Numbered from the stretch's first letter, positions 51,664 through 63,888 are shown. The stretch is DNA of 64,000 nucleotides from G965233625 sp965233625 (GCA_965233625.1 OZ247499.1:682001-746000); one strand, 5' to 3'. Notes: generated by a model from the letters alone, not told the origin. Program-made: numbers and translations.

Positions 51664-52682
51664 AGTGGTTCCTTCTGCTGGCTGCCTTACTGCTGCTTCT
51701 GGTTGTCTCGGTTACGACCCTATTTATTGGGGCGGTGAATATCTCCGTCGCCGATTGTTTCCGCGAATTCTGCCTGGGGGAAACGGGCGCCCTATCGCAG
51801 GCAAGCCGGAACATTCTTCTGGAGATTCGCCTGCCGAGACTGTTGGCGGCTGTGATGGCGGGCGCTTCGCTGGGTGTTGCTGGCGTGGCGTTTCAGGCGC
51901 TGTTCCGCAACCCTCTGGCCGATCCCTATATCATCGGGGCGTCCAGCGGCGCAGCGTTTGGCGTGACCGTCGTCATCGTACTGGGCTGGAGTGTATCCTG
52001 GTTCGGGTTGCGTTCGGCTTCGTGCGGTGCGCTCGCCGGAAGCGTTGTTCTAACAGCGATCGTGCTTATCGTAGGTTTTGCCGCCCGGACTACGACCTCC
52101 ACCACGCTGCTACTGGCGGGCGTTGTAATCAGCAGCATGATCAATTCGCTTGTGTCGTTGCTGATGTTCATTAACGATGAGAAGGTTGTCGTGATCCTTT
52201 CCTGGTTAATGGGCTCGCTGGCCGGCAACACGTATTCTTCGCTGGTGACAACCTTCCTTCTGTCTGCTTTGGGCGGGGTGCTGATCTTCAGCGCTTCGCG
52301 TCTGCTTGACGCTTATCTGCTGGGCGATGGCCCCTCCCAGTCGCTGGGCATTGACCTGTTTAGTTTCCGCACCTGGCTGGTGCTTGGTGGCGGTATGCTG
52401 ACGGCTTCCTCGGTCGCAGCGGGCGGGGTGATTGGCTTCGTCGGTCTTATCGCACCGCACATTGCCCGCGGCATTGCGGGCCCATCGCACCGCTGGCTGA
52501 TTCCGATGAGCGCCTGCACAGGCGGACTTCTGCTTGTGATTGCCGATACCGCCGCGCGGACAGTCGTGGCCCCGGTTGAATTGCCGGTAGGTGTTATGAC
52601 CGCGCTGATGGGTTGCCCTGTTTTTCTACTGATACTCGTAAGGCAGCCACGGCGGCCAGGCTTCTCCAGAGATCAGGCATGA
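51660..52682 (+). CDS. btuC: ABC transporter permease (BtuC/FecCD type)
   Basis: 340 residues with nine to ten membrane helices. The FecCD hallmark GASLGVAGVAFQALFRNPLADPYIIGASSGAAFG lies near 60-95. The cytosolic loop with GVIGFVGLIAPHIAR, where the ATPase docks, follows near 260-275. It overlaps btuF by 4 bases at its start and btuD by 4 bases at its end. It forms the transmembrane channel for corrinoid import across the inner membrane. The outer-membrane step (BtuB/TonB) is not in the window. Confidence 0.95.
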   Translation: MKWFLLLAALLLLLVVSVTTLFIGAVNISVADCFREFCLGETGALSQASRNILLEIRLPRLLAAVMAGASLGVAGVAFQALFRNPLADPYIIGASSGAAFGVTVVIVLGWSVSWFGLRSASCGALAGSVVLTAIVLIVGFAARTTTSTTLLLAGVVISSMINSLVSLLMFINDEKVVVILSWLMGSLAGNTYSSLVTTFLLSALGGVLIFSASRLLDAYLLGDGPSQSLGIDLFSFRTWLVLGGGMLTASSVAAGGVIGFVGLIAPHIARGIAGPSHRWLIPMSACTGGLLLVIADTAARTVVAPVELPVGVMTALMGCPVFLLILVRQPRRPGFSRDQA

Positions 52683-53494
52683 CACAACTGCAAACCCACC
52701 AGCTGCAATTCGCATATAAACAGAACCTGGTCGTAGACTCGGTCACCTTGGACTTTCAGCCGGGTGAGATGACCGTGCTGCTCGGGGCCAACGGCGCCGG
52801 CAAGTCCACGCTGCTGCACCTGATTGTCCGTAGCCTGAAACCGCAACAGGGAAAGGTGTTTATTGAGCAGGTGGATTACGCAAATCTGTCGCGGCGTGCG
52901 TTGGCGAAACAAGTAGCGCTGATGTTGCAGCACGAGAACCGTGACTCGATGTTGACCGTGGAAGAGGTTGTGTCGCTCGGCCGCCTACCGTCTACGGGTT
53001 GGCTGGCGCCTTTGTCAGAGGAGGACCATCAACACATCGAGGAAGCACTTGCTGCGTCCAGTTTAACGGCGCTGCGGAGACGACGCATTGACGAACTGTC
53101 AGGAGGCGAGTGGCGGCGGATGATCCTCGCACGGGCAGTTGCCCAGCAGGCTCCGGTCCTGCTGCTTGATGAACCTATCGCCGGTCTGGATCTGAAGTAT
53201 CAGTTCGAAATTCTGCGATATGTACAGCAGCTAACGAAGCAGCATCAACTTACGACGGTCGTGACGCTTCACGACCTGAATCTGGCAGCGATGTTCGCCA
53301 GTAAGATCGCCTTGATGAGGGGGGGCAAAATCATCGCCCACGGTTCACCTGACAGCACGCTCACGGAAGACGTTATCGAACAGACTTTCGGCGTGAAAGT
53401 TACCGTGATGAAGCATCCCGTGTATAAAACGCCCCTAATCGTTCCGCTGTTCGACCGGGGACAGAACGTTGAAGCAAATCCAAACGAAGCCTGA
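52679..53494 (+). CDS. btuD: ABC transporter ATP-binding protein (BtuD type)
   Basis: 271 residues from ATG 52679, which overlaps the btuC stop (ATGA); a longer frame from 52613 lies inside btuC and is rejected. Walker A is LLGANGAGKSTLLHL, the signature is LSGGEWRRMILARAVA, Walker B is VLLLDEPIAGLD and the switch His lies in TVVTLHDLNLAAMF. It powers import through BtuC. It closes the B12 operon; the gene ends 12 bases from the convergent cytochrome gene, with no terminator visible between them. Confidence 0.95.
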   Translation: MTQLQTHQLQFAYKQNLVVDSVTLDFQPGEMTVLLGANGAGKSTLLHLIVRSLKPQQGKVFIEQVDYANLSRRALAKQVALMLQHENRDSMLTVEEVVSLGRLPSTGWLAPLSEEDHQHIEEALAASSLTALRRRRIDELSGGEWRRMILARAVAQQAPVLLLDEPIAGLDLKYQFEILRYVQQLTKQHQLTTVVTLHDLNLAAMFASKIALMRGGKIIAHGSPDSTLTEDVIEQTFGVKVTVMKHPVYKTPLIVPLFDRGQNVEANPNEA

Positions 53495-53505
53495 GTTGCA
53501 GCTAC

Positions 53506-56262
53506 TTAATCGATGTAAATAAATTCATTGCACAGTAGCAACAGATGGGCGTAACGCGTCCAAGCTTCAGCATTCGCATTGTCAGCCGGTTGATCGCCTG
53601 CCGCGCTCTGTAGAAAAGCGTTAGCGACAGCCAATTCCTGTTCTTCGGGCTGGCGACTGAACAAGCGTTGATAAAGCAGCCGGACGCGATTTTCATTTGA
53701 CTCTGCCGGCAAAGTGGCGACCAGCGCAGACGCCTGCTGCATGGCGAACGGCGAATTCATAAAGAACAAAGCCTGTTGCGGCGTTGTGGTTCTGGGGCGC
53801 CGCGGGCTGGTCTGATCGGGGCTGGCAAAGTCAAACGACCTCAACAGCCCGGGAAGGTCCTGCCGGTCAATCCAGGCGTATACGCTCCGGCGCCGGTTGC
53901 CCGGCTGACTGAAAATCCGTGCCGGACGGCCGCCGTTTTGAAAGTCTAACCTGCCCGACACAGCAAGCATCGCATCGCGTAGGGCTTCAAATTCCAGGCG
54001 CCTGCGATTCATCCGCCACAGCAGGCGGTTCTCGGGATCTTCCTGCCGGCAATCCTCACGGTTGGTGCTCTGCTGCTGATACGTGGCCGACAGCATCATC
54101 TCGCGGTGTAGCCATTTCAACGACCAGTCGTTACGCATCAGGCCCGTCGCCAGGTAATCAAGCAACAGCGGATGCGAAGGAGGATCGCTGCGGATGCCAA
54201 AGTCAGCAGGTGTGGTGACCAGTGGCTGACCGAAATGATGCATCCACACACGGTTAACTATTACGCGCGCCGTAAGCGGATTGCCGGGCGATGCAATGGC
54301 GTTTGCCAATTCCAGCCGGCCACCGGTGCGGTACGGCTTGCGTTGCTCCTCCAGGACGCCCAGGAACTGCCGGGGCACATTTGCACCGGGGCGTCCCGCA
54401 TCGCCACGGAGGTGAATGCGCGGATTGTGGGGTGAATTGTTGGCCTGCAAAACCATCGCGCGTGGCGGCGCGTGTGGCGACTCGACCTGGTACGCCAGCA
54501 GTTTCGATTCGAGCTTCTTCTTCTCATTCCGCTCTGCGCGGCTGAGGAATCCGTTCAATTCCTTACGGTCGATCATCACGGGGGAGTCGTCCGCTTTGAC
54601 ACACTGCAGCAGTTGTTCCGCCTCCGGCGAAATCGCATCTGGCTTTGCACTACTGAAAGTGCTAGCGATTAGTTCGCCGTACCAGCGGGCAACGTCTGGC
54701 TTGGACTTCAGTTCCGCTTTCTCAAGAGCTTCAGCTACAAGCGGATTGATCTGCCCGTCGGCAATACCGCGGGGCTTCTCCAGCCAACGCTGCCTGATGG
54801 CGCCGGCCTGTTGCGGGTACTCGCTGTCAGAAGCCGCCGCAAGGTCTTTGAAAACGCCCCATACTGGATCTGTTGATTTACGGCTGTTGACGTAGCGTTG
54901 CCAGCGGCTAACGAAACCTCTTTTGAAGGCGTCTAACTTTAGTTTGAGGAAGGGAAGTTTCTCCACTTCCGGCGCCGGTTTTTTCCAGATCACGCGTGCA
55001 AGATAATCTGCCGCGTGCATCCGGGCGGATTGAATATTCTTCTCTAACGTGCGGTCCAGAAATCGATCGAGGTTGGCCTGATGCTTGTCCAATCCCTGCT
55101 GAAACTCTTTGTAGCCTGCCTGCTGTCGGGGATCGCCAATCAATGGTAGATCTGAAGGTTCTTTGGAGCTTGCGAAGATGCCGTACAGCGAATAATAGTC
55201 CGCTGCCGGGATGCCGTCGTACTTATGATCGTGACAACGTGCACACGCAACGGTCAGCCCCAGAAAGCCCCGTGTGGCAACGTCGATCTGATCATCAATT
55301 TCCAGTGAACGGTTGCGATACTCTCTACCGACCGTCAGGAAACCAAGCGCCGCCAATTCCGGGGCATTGCCAGCCAGTCCTAACCGGTCGGCGGCAAGTT
55401 GCTCCACGATAAACCGGTCAAACGGTTTATCGACGTTGAAGGCATCAATCACGTAGTTGCGAAAGGTATATGCGTACGGATACCGCCGGTCGCCGCCAAA
55501 GCCATAACCTTGTGTATCGGCATAGCGCGCCACATCCAGCCAATGCCTGCTCCACCGCTCCCCGTACTGAGGAGACGCCAGCAGCCGGTCGATCAAATTC
55601 GCGTAAGCGTCCGGGCGATCGTTACGGACGAAAGCTTCTACCTCTGCAGGTGTTGGCGGAAGACCTGTCAAATCGAAGGTTGCCCGCCGGATAAGCTGCC
55701 TTTTAGATGCCGCGGGCGATGGCGTTAGCTTCTTCGCTTCTAGTTTTGCCAGAACGAAACGGTCCACAGCGTTCTGCGACCAGGCGTTGTCCCGCGTTGC
55801 GGGTGGCAACGGATTGGACACTGGTTGATATGCCCAGTGTTGCTGGCGGTGCTTCGCCGTGCGTTGTTCGATGGTGAGAATCTCTGGCGATGGCGCATCG
55901 CCCCAGGGCAGACCGGCTTTGACCCATTGTTCAAGAACCGCCACTTCGGCAGGCGGCAGTTTTCCTTCTTCCGGCGGCATTTCCAGATCGTCGCTCTTCC
56001 CGCGGACTGCGGTAAGCAGCAGGCTCTGCATGTCACCCGGAGCCGCGGCAGCACCACGGTCGCCGCCACGGAGAATCGCCACGCGGCTGTCCAAACGCAG
56101 ACCGCTTTCCTGCTTTTTCGGACCGTGACACTCCGTACAATGCTTCGCCAACAAGGGCCGTACTTTGTTCTCAAAGAAATCGCTACCCTCGTCTGAGTAG
56201 ACAAGAGTTGCTGGCAGCAACGTCAGCGCAATCAGCACCGGCAAAAAATGTTTAAGAAACAT
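53506..56262 (-). CDS. Planctomycete cytochrome c / DUF1549 / DUF1553 protein
   Basis: 918 residues from ATG 56262, where a signal peptide (FLKHFLPVLIALTLLPATL) begins; the open frame continues 41 codons upstream without family features. A c-type haem site C42-x2-C45-H46 is in HCTECHGPKKQESGLRLDS (PSCyt1). DUF1549 follows with NAVDRFVLAKLEAKKLTP and RRATFDLTGLPPTP. DUF1553 is at the C-terminus with RLELANAIASPGNPLTARVIVNRVW. The family is massively expanded in planctomycetes; its role is thought to be periplasmic oxidative or polysaccharide-linked metabolism. The usual DUF1501 partner gene is missing. Confidence 0.94.
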   Translation of the reverse strand: MFLKHFLPVLIALTLLPATLVYSDEGSDFFENKVRPLLAKHCTECHGPKKQESGLRLDSRVAILRGGDRGAAAAPGDMQSLLLTAVRGKSDDLEMPPEEGKLPPAEVAVLEQWVKAGLPWGDAPSPEILTIEQRTAKHRQQHWAYQPVSNPLPPATRDNAWSQNAVDRFVLAKLEAKKLTPSPAASKRQLIRRATFDLTGLPPTPAEVEAFVRNDRPDAYANLIDRLLASPQYGERWSRHWLDVARYADTQGYGFGGDRRYPYAYTFRNYVIDAFNVDKPFDRFIVEQLAADRLGLAGNAPELAALGFLTVGREYRNRSLEIDDQIDVATRGFLGLTVACARCHDHKYDGIPAADYYSLYGIFASSKEPSDLPLIGDPRQQAGYKEFQQGLDKHQANLDRFLDRTLEKNIQSARMHAADYLARVIWKKPAPEVEKLPFLKLKLDAFKRGFVSRWQRYVNSRKSTDPVWGVFKDLAAASDSEYPQQAGAIRQRWLEKPRGIADGQINPLVAEALEKAELKSKPDVARWYGELIASTFSSAKPDAISPEAEQLLQCVKADDSPVMIDRKELNGFLSRAERNEKKKLESKLLAYQVESPHAPPRAMVLQANNSPHNPRIHLRGDAGRPGANVPRQFLGVLEEQRKPYRTGGRLELANAIASPGNPLTARVIVNRVWMHHFGQPLVTTPADFGIRSDPPSHPLLLDYLATGLMRNDWSLKWLHREMMLSATYQQQSTNREDCRQEDPENRLLWRMNRRRLEFEALRDAMLAVSGRLDFQNGGRPARIFSQPGNRRRSVYAWIDRQDLPGLLRSFDFASPDQTSPRRPRTTTPQQALFFMNSPFAMQQASALVATLPAESNENRVRLLYQRLFSRQPEEQELAVANAFLQSAAGDQPADNANAEAWTRYAHLLLLCNEFIYID

Positions 56263-56374
56263 ATGCGAGGCTAAGGTGAGGTAGGAGGGCGCCGTACAAC
56301 GAGGGGAAGCGTGTACGGCGGCTGGATGTCGCGCCGCTGCGATTTGCAACGACGCAGGTGGGGTGCGAATCATT

Positions 56375-59131
<2,757 letters not shown>

Positions 59132-59568
59132 GGGGAATTCCTTGAAGGTTGCCATGAGAATGCGTAATTTCTCATGAAATCCGTATGCAATTGGCATTTT
59201 CGTAGATGCGAGCCTAGTGCTATCATGCCGCGGCGTAACCACCACAGCCATCACACCATTATCGTGATGCCTGACCACATCGCAACTGGATTTGAAGCGT
59301 AAATCCTTCCGCTGTGCGATGTTCCTGAGGTGCGCGTCGACGGCTTCGCAATCCGATGTGGGGAATCATCCGCTAGCAAAAAGGTCTTCCCTTGTTTGTA
59401 ATACTGCCGAATAATGCAGAATAGGTTCGCTGAAGACGCCGGAAACAGCAGATGTTGTTTTTTTGCCCCACTGCCCTTTGCGACTTACCTTTCAAAACCA
59501 CCACCAGTGCAGATTTCCGCACTCTACTCCAGAATACTTGCCGGCGCAGGCTGGCGGGGAGGTACCTG
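59132..59568. other. Divergent intergenic region
   Basis: About 437 bases between the minus-strand NHL lipoprotein and the plus-strand DUF1573 gene. No family-like frame is present. It should hold promoters for both genes. A strong ribosome site GGGGAGG at its right end decides the DUF1573 start. I see no perfect promoter or hairpin that I would name. Confidence 0.5.
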
Positions 59569-60558
59569 ATGCTCCGCAACTTACTGCTTTCCGCTGTATT
59601 GACGCTTTGTGCCATTCAGTTCGCCGGCGCCCAGGAATGGGCCGATAAGATGTTTAAGGTGCAAAGCCACAACTTTGGCAATGTTGCACGCGATTCCAAG
59701 ACCGAGTTCAAATTTGAACTAACCAATATATATGTGGAAGATGTCCACATTCAAAGCGTAAGGGCAAGCTGCGGATGCACGACCCCAATTATTCTCAAGG
59801 ACACATTAAAAACGCACGAGACGGGCGCCATCCTCGCACGCTTCAACACGGGCACCTTCACAGGTCAGAAAAGCGCCACCGTTACCGTGACGTTTGACAA
59901 GCCATTCCCGGCCGAAGTGCAGCTCCGCGTTTCTGGCAACATCCGTACCGACGTTTCCTTCGAGCCTGGAAGTGTTGATTTTGGATCGTTCGATCAAGGT
60001 GAAGAGGCTTCGCGCTCGATCTCCATCCATCATCACCACAACAGCAACTGGAAGATCACCGACGTACGTTCGGCCCACAAACACGTACGGGTAAAGCTTC
60101 AGAAGCTTTCGGGCGTGGCAGGTTCGAAGTTCAAGATGGACGTGAGCCTGGCAGACACTACCCCGCCCGGCTACATCCAGAACCAGCTGACCCTCGTGAC
60201 GAACGATCCCGTGAATCCGACGCTCACCATCCCCATGGAAGGCCGCGTTGTTTCCGCACTGACGGTCAGCCCTTCGCTGCTCTCGCTTGGCGTTCTCAAA
60301 CCGGAACAGACCGTGAAAGGCCGCCTGGTCGTACGGGCGAAGAAGCCGTTTAAGATTAAAGGGATCGACTGCAAAGACGATTGCTTCAAATTCAAGGGCG
60401 CACCATCAGAAGCCAAGAAGATTCACCTGATTCCCGTCGAATTCACGGCGACCAAAGAGCCAGGCAAAATCAGCCAACGCATCGAAATTGATACGGACCT
60501 GGGCGTCGCCTTCTGCAACGCCACGGCCACCGTCGTTGCAGAGCAGACCGGCGAATAA
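59569..60558 (+). CDS. Exported DUF1573 domain protein
   Basis: 329 residues from ATG 59569, chosen because GGGGAGG lies 6 bases before it; an open frame extends upstream to 59452. A signal peptide covers residues 1-21 (ends AGAQ). The DUF1573 immunoglobulin-like domain follows with FGNVARDSKTEFKFELTN and the hallmark SCGCTTP (CGC at 68-70). At least two more Ig-like segments follow (VTNDPVNPTLTIPMEGRVV). It is likely periplasmic or surface-bound. Function is unknown. A hairpin 30 bases after the stop probably ends the transcript. Confidence 0.93.
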   Translation: MLRNLLLSAVLTLCAIQFAGAQEWADKMFKVQSHNFGNVARDSKTEFKFELTNIYVEDVHIQSVRASCGCTTPIILKDTLKTHETGAILARFNTGTFTGQKSATVTVTFDKPFPAEVQLRVSGNIRTDVSFEPGSVDFGSFDQGEEASRSISIHHHHNSNWKITDVRSAHKHVRVKLQKLSGVAGSKFKMDVSLADTTPPGYIQNQLTLVTNDPVNPTLTIPMEGRVVSALTVSPSLLSLGVLKPEQTVKGRLVVRAKKPFKIKGIDCKDDCFKFKGAPSEAKKIHLIPVEFTATKEPGKISQRIEIDTDLGVAFCNATATVVAEQTGE

Positions 60559-60587
60559 ACTTCATCGCCACCACAAATATAGCAATC

Positions 60588-60619
60588 CGAAGGACGTTGC
60601 CACGGGGTGACGTCCTTCG
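60588..60619 (+). terminator. Probable terminator hairpin after the DUF1573 gene
   Basis: A perfect 10-base-pair stem (60588-60597 with 60610-60619) and a 12-base loop. Only TTTT is found, seven bases further on, so its strength is uncertain. Confidence 0.5.
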
Positions 60620-60769
60620 TGCATTTTGAGTGCAGCACACCCGGCGGAACGACCATGCCGCCCCTGCCTCCGGCATGCAACATGCCGGACAATGCGAACG
60701 ATCTGCACTGCCCGAAGACGCTTAAGGCTAATTCTACGCCAACAAAGCTGCCTGATGGCCGCTGGATTG
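60620..60769 (+). other. Intergenic stretch with a CATG hairpin
   Basis: No family-like gene. A perfect 8-base stem with a 3-base loop lies at 60670-60688 (CCGGCATG/CATGCCGG). A 51-codon frame from 60655 overlaps the promoter downstream and is not called as a gene. Confidence 0.4.
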
Positions 60770-60798
60770 TTGAAAACCCGACGGATCGCGGGTATCAT
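60770..60798 (+). promoter_or_regulatory. Sigma70-type promoter of the Tat oxidoreductase gene
   Basis: TTGAAA (60770-60775), a 17-base spacer and TATCAT (60793-60798). The predicted start near 60805 leaves a leader of about 107 bases before the ATG at 60912. Confidence 0.7.
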
Positions 60799-60911
60799 GT
60801 TAGGAGTTGAGGGAATACTGCGCCAACATCTTTGCATTCAAATCCCGCCGCCAGTCCTCTATCTGGCACCACTTTACTATTTGATCGCTTCCAATTGGAG
60901 AATCGAAACTT

Positions 60912-62252
60912 ATGACCAACAAAAAGGACGGCGCCCCAAACGCCAGCGAATCTCGCCGCAACTTCATGAAAACGGGCACAGCCATCGTTGCCGGTGGAGC
61001 CGTACTTTCTGGCGGACTGAACGTCGCCCGCGCTGCTCACGCATATGGTAGCGACACCATCAAAATCGGCCTGGTCGGCTGTGGCGGCCGTGGCACACGC
61101 GCTGCAATTCAGGCCATGAACACCAGCGGTGGCCGCGTTGAAATCACCGCCATGGGCGATGTTTTCCCGAACCGCATGCAGACCTCTTTCCGCTCTATCA
61201 AAGGCGCCCACGCCGACAAGTTCAAGGTCACCAAAGAAACGCAGTTCATCGGCTACGATGCCTACAAGAAGGTGCTGGCCAGCGATATCGACCTGGTAAT
61301 CCTGGCAACACCGCCCGGTTTCCGCCCGCTGCACGTTGAAGCCGCCATCAATGCCGGTAAGCACGTCTTCATGGAAAAGCCTGTCGCTGTCGACGCCCCA
61401 GGTGTACGCCGCGTACTGGCCGCTGGTGAAATGGCCAAGAAGAAAGACCTGGCGATCGCCGTTGGTCTGCAACGCCGCCACGAAGTCTGCTACCGCGAAA
61501 CCATGGATCGCCTGCACGACGGCGCCATTGGCGACATCATTCTGGCACGTGCCTACTGGAACGGCGGCGGCGTGTGGATGCACCCACGCACCCCGGACCA
61601 GACGGAAATGGAACACCAGATGAAAAACTGGTACTACTTCAACTGGCTCTGTGGCGATCACATCGTTGAGCAGCACATCCACAACTTGGACGTCATCAAC
61701 TGGCTCAAGCAAGGCTACCCGGTCAGCGCTCAGGGGCAGGGCGGTCGTCAGGTCCGCAAAGGCCCTGAACACGGCGAAATCTTCGATCACCATATGGTCG
61801 AATACACCTACGCCGACGGCACCAAGATGATCAGCCAGTGCCGCCACATCCGTGGTTGCTGGTCCAGCGTTACTGAATTCGCCCACGGCACCAAAGGTCA
61901 CGCTGACCTCAGTGGCTCCAAGATCTACGAACACGGCAAGAAGGAACCGGTCTGGAGCACCAAGGTGAACCACAATGGTCACCAGCAGGAACACCACGAC
62001 CTGTTCGCTGACCTGCGTGCCGGCAAGATTCCGAACGAAGCAGAATATGGCGCCAAGAGCACCATGACCGCCATCTTCGGCCGTCTGGCAACTTACTCCG
62101 GTAAGATGCTCGACTGGGATACCGCTATCAACTCGGACATTAAACTGGCCGACGTAGATTCGATGACCTCGTTCGAAGACAAGGCGCCTCTGCAGCCTAA
62201 CGAACGTGGTGGCTACGACATTGCTGTTCCAGGTAAGTTCAAAGCTGTCTAA
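60912..62252 (+). CDS. Tat-exported Gfo/Idh/MocA family oxidoreductase
   Basis: 446 residues. A twin-arginine signal (SRRNFMKTGTAIVAGGAVL, about 14-32) sends the folded protein to the periplasm. The Rossmann fold opens with IGLVGCGGRGT (52-62). The EKPVAVD motif (about 157-163) holds the catalytic lysine of the family, and HIVEQHIHNLDVINW, with FDHHMVEYTY, belongs to the C-terminal sheet. The product likely oxidises a sugar or inositol using tightly bound NAD(P). Planctomycetes carry many such Tat-exported members. It is flanked by its own promoter and terminator, so it is monocistronic. Confidence 0.94.
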   Translation: MTNKKDGAPNASESRRNFMKTGTAIVAGGAVLSGGLNVARAAHAYGSDTIKIGLVGCGGRGTRAAIQAMNTSGGRVEITAMGDVFPNRMQTSFRSIKGAHADKFKVTKETQFIGYDAYKKVLASDIDLVILATPPGFRPLHVEAAINAGKHVFMEKPVAVDAPGVRRVLAAGEMAKKKDLAIAVGLQRRHEVCYRETMDRLHDGAIGDIILARAYWNGGGVWMHPRTPDQTEMEHQMKNWYYFNWLCGDHIVEQHIHNLDVINWLKQGYPVSAQGQGGRQVRKGPEHGEIFDHHMVEYTYADGTKMISQCRHIRGCWSSVTEFAHGTKGHADLSGSKIYEHGKKEPVWSTKVNHNGHQQEHHDLFADLRAGKIPNEAEYGAKSTMTAIFGRLATYSGKMLDWDTAINSDIKLADVDSMTSFEDKAPLQPNERGGYDIAVPGKFKAV

Positions 62253-62283
62253 GCAGCTGTTACAGCAAGTAGTATGAAAATTG

Positions 62284-62319
62284 AAAAGCGAGCGGGGTCT
62301 ATGCCTCGCTCGCTTTTTT
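62284..62319. terminator. Bidirectional rho-independent terminator
   Basis: The stem GCGAGCG (62288-62294) pairs with CGCTCGC (62307-62313), extended by three inner pairs. TTTTTT (62314-62319) follows it and AAAA (62284-62287) precedes it, so it can serve both the oxidoreductase and the convergent glycerate kinase gene. Confidence 0.9.
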
Positions 62320-62337
62320 CATTCTTGCATATCGCGG

Positions 62338-63744
62338 CTATTCACGATCCGAGATGGTGACTACACGCAGATCGCAGACGTTGGTGTGTGTGGGGCCGGT
62401 CACAAGCAGATCATTCATCGGTTTGAAGAAGTTGTATGCGTTGTTGAGTTCCAGGTGCTCTTCAATGCTGAGCGCATTGAAACCATTCGCCAGCATGCGG
62501 GTGGTTGTATCAGCGTCGATGACGGCGCCTGCTGCATCGGTTGGCCCGTCTTCGCCATCGGTGCCGCCGGAAACAATGGCGATGCCGTCGAGCGGGTTGG
62601 CGCCTCTGGCGCTGTGTGTCACCAGGTTATCCAGCGCTGCCAGCACAAGCTGCTGATTCCGGCCGCCTTTGCCGCGTTCTGCTGACGGCGCCAGTTCAAC
62701 CACAGGCTCGCCCCCGGTAATCAAGCAGTCGGGCCCTTTCTGCGATCGCATTAGCCGCGCCATGTGCGCAAGATGCCTTCCTACGTCGTCCGCCAGTCCT
62801 TCAGGTTCACTGGCGGAAGTCATGGAAAATGCGTAGCCGCGTTTCTCCGCTTCCATGCCTGCCGCATCCACTGCAACGGCATTGTTCCCGATGATGTGGT
62901 TTGAAACACGCTGAAAGATGTCGTCATCGGTCGCAGCGCGCTGGTTGCCTTCGCCTTCCACCGCCCGTTGCAGCGCTGCATACACTGAAGCAGGCGCCTG
63001 CGGGTTCTGCGGGTCGTCAAATTTGCGGAGAATGTCCAGCGCGTCCTGCGGTGTGGAGTCTGGCTTCACGGTCGGGCCGCATGCGATGATATCGAGCGGA
63101 TCGCCCAGCACATCCGAAATAATCAGTGACACAACCCTGGCGCCGCCGCAGCGAGCCACCAGCCCGCCGCCTTTCAATTTGCTAAGGTGAGTCCGCACAA
63201 CATTCAACTGTTTGATGTTGGCCCCGGCGCCGCTCAGCAGCCGCGTCACCTGCTGCTTCGCTTCCACAGAAACGCCTTCGACAGGCGCAGGCAGCAGCGC
63301 CGAGCCACCACCAGAAATCAGACAGATGCACAGATCGCGCGGCGTTAACTGGCTCATCAGTTCCAGCATCGCAGTAGCGCCATCTACGCCCGCCTGCACT
63401 GGCTCGTTCACACCGGCCGGACGCGCCGCATGCAGTTGAATCCTTCTCAGCTTCCGCTCGCAACCAGCAGGCACATTCACCCAGCCCGCAACCTGTTTGT
63501 TCTCTAATACTTCACCGCCAAGAGCCTCTTCGAGTCCGGCTGACATTCCGGCGCCCGCCTTCCCCGCACCCACCACAAGGATGCGGCCAATCTGGTCGAG
63601 CTCGATGGTTTCACCCGCAATAACGAGAGTATCACCTTCGACCTGCACCTGACTGGCGACCAGCTGATCGCTACGCACGGCGTTGACACCGGCTTGCCAG
63701 ATTGCCAGGGCGTCTTCGCGAAGCTGAGTAGTTGTGCGTTGCAT
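62338..63744 (-). CDS. Glycerate 2-kinase, GckA/TtuD type
   Basis: 468 residues. The N-terminal MOFRL-type region has ILVVGAGKAGAGMSAGLEEAL. The central ICLISGGGSALLPAPVEGVS and LLSGAGANIKQLNVVRTHLSKLKGGGLV are the hallmark of the DUF4147 half. The C-terminal half has CLITGGEPVVEL, GKGGRNQQLVLAAL and SGGTDGEDGPTDAAGAVID. It phosphorylates glycerate to 2-phosphoglycerate with ATP, feeding glycolysis from the glyoxylate or serine routes. No other gene of that route is adjacent. Confidence 0.95.
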   Translation of the reverse strand: MQRTTTQLREDALAIWQAGVNAVRSDQLVASQVQVEGDTLVIAGETIELDQIGRILVVGAGKAGAGMSAGLEEALGGEVLENKQVAGWVNVPAGCERKLRRIQLHAARPAGVNEPVQAGVDGATAMLELMSQLTPRDLCICLISGGGSALLPAPVEGVSVEAKQQVTRLLSGAGANIKQLNVVRTHLSKLKGGGLVARCGGARVVSLIISDVLGDPLDIIACGPTVKPDSTPQDALDILRKFDDPQNPQAPASVYAALQRAVEGEGNQRAATDDDIFQRVSNHIIGNNAVAVDAAGMEAEKRGYAFSMTSASEPEGLADDVGRHLAHMARLMRSQKGPDCLITGGEPVVELAPSAERGKGGRNQQLVLAALDNLVTHSARGANPLDGIAIVSGGTDGEDGPTDAAGAVIDADTTTRMLANGFNALSIEEHLELNNAYNFFKPMNDLLVTGPTHTNVCDLRVVTISDRE

Positions 63745-63888
63745 GGCGGTTGCTTCTTCGAGAAAGTCTGCGTCGTAACGCGTGCATGATGTCTGCTAAA
63801 CTGTGTGGCCTTACGCCGTTATACAACCGCTGTTGTTTGCTTGACAGCCTGCCACAAACCGACAGCTTCCTTCGGGGAGGATACCGCT

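Noticed and set aside
60655..60810. 51-codon frame before the oxidoreductase
   Set aside because: It looks coding-like but spans a well-spaced TTGAAA-17-TATCAT promoter; a gene there is less likely than the regulatory region.
60795..61997. 400-codon open frame on the minus strand
   Set aside because: It runs antisense to the Tat oxidoreductase, which has a full family pattern, its own promoter and terminator. The frame is a codon-bias shadow.
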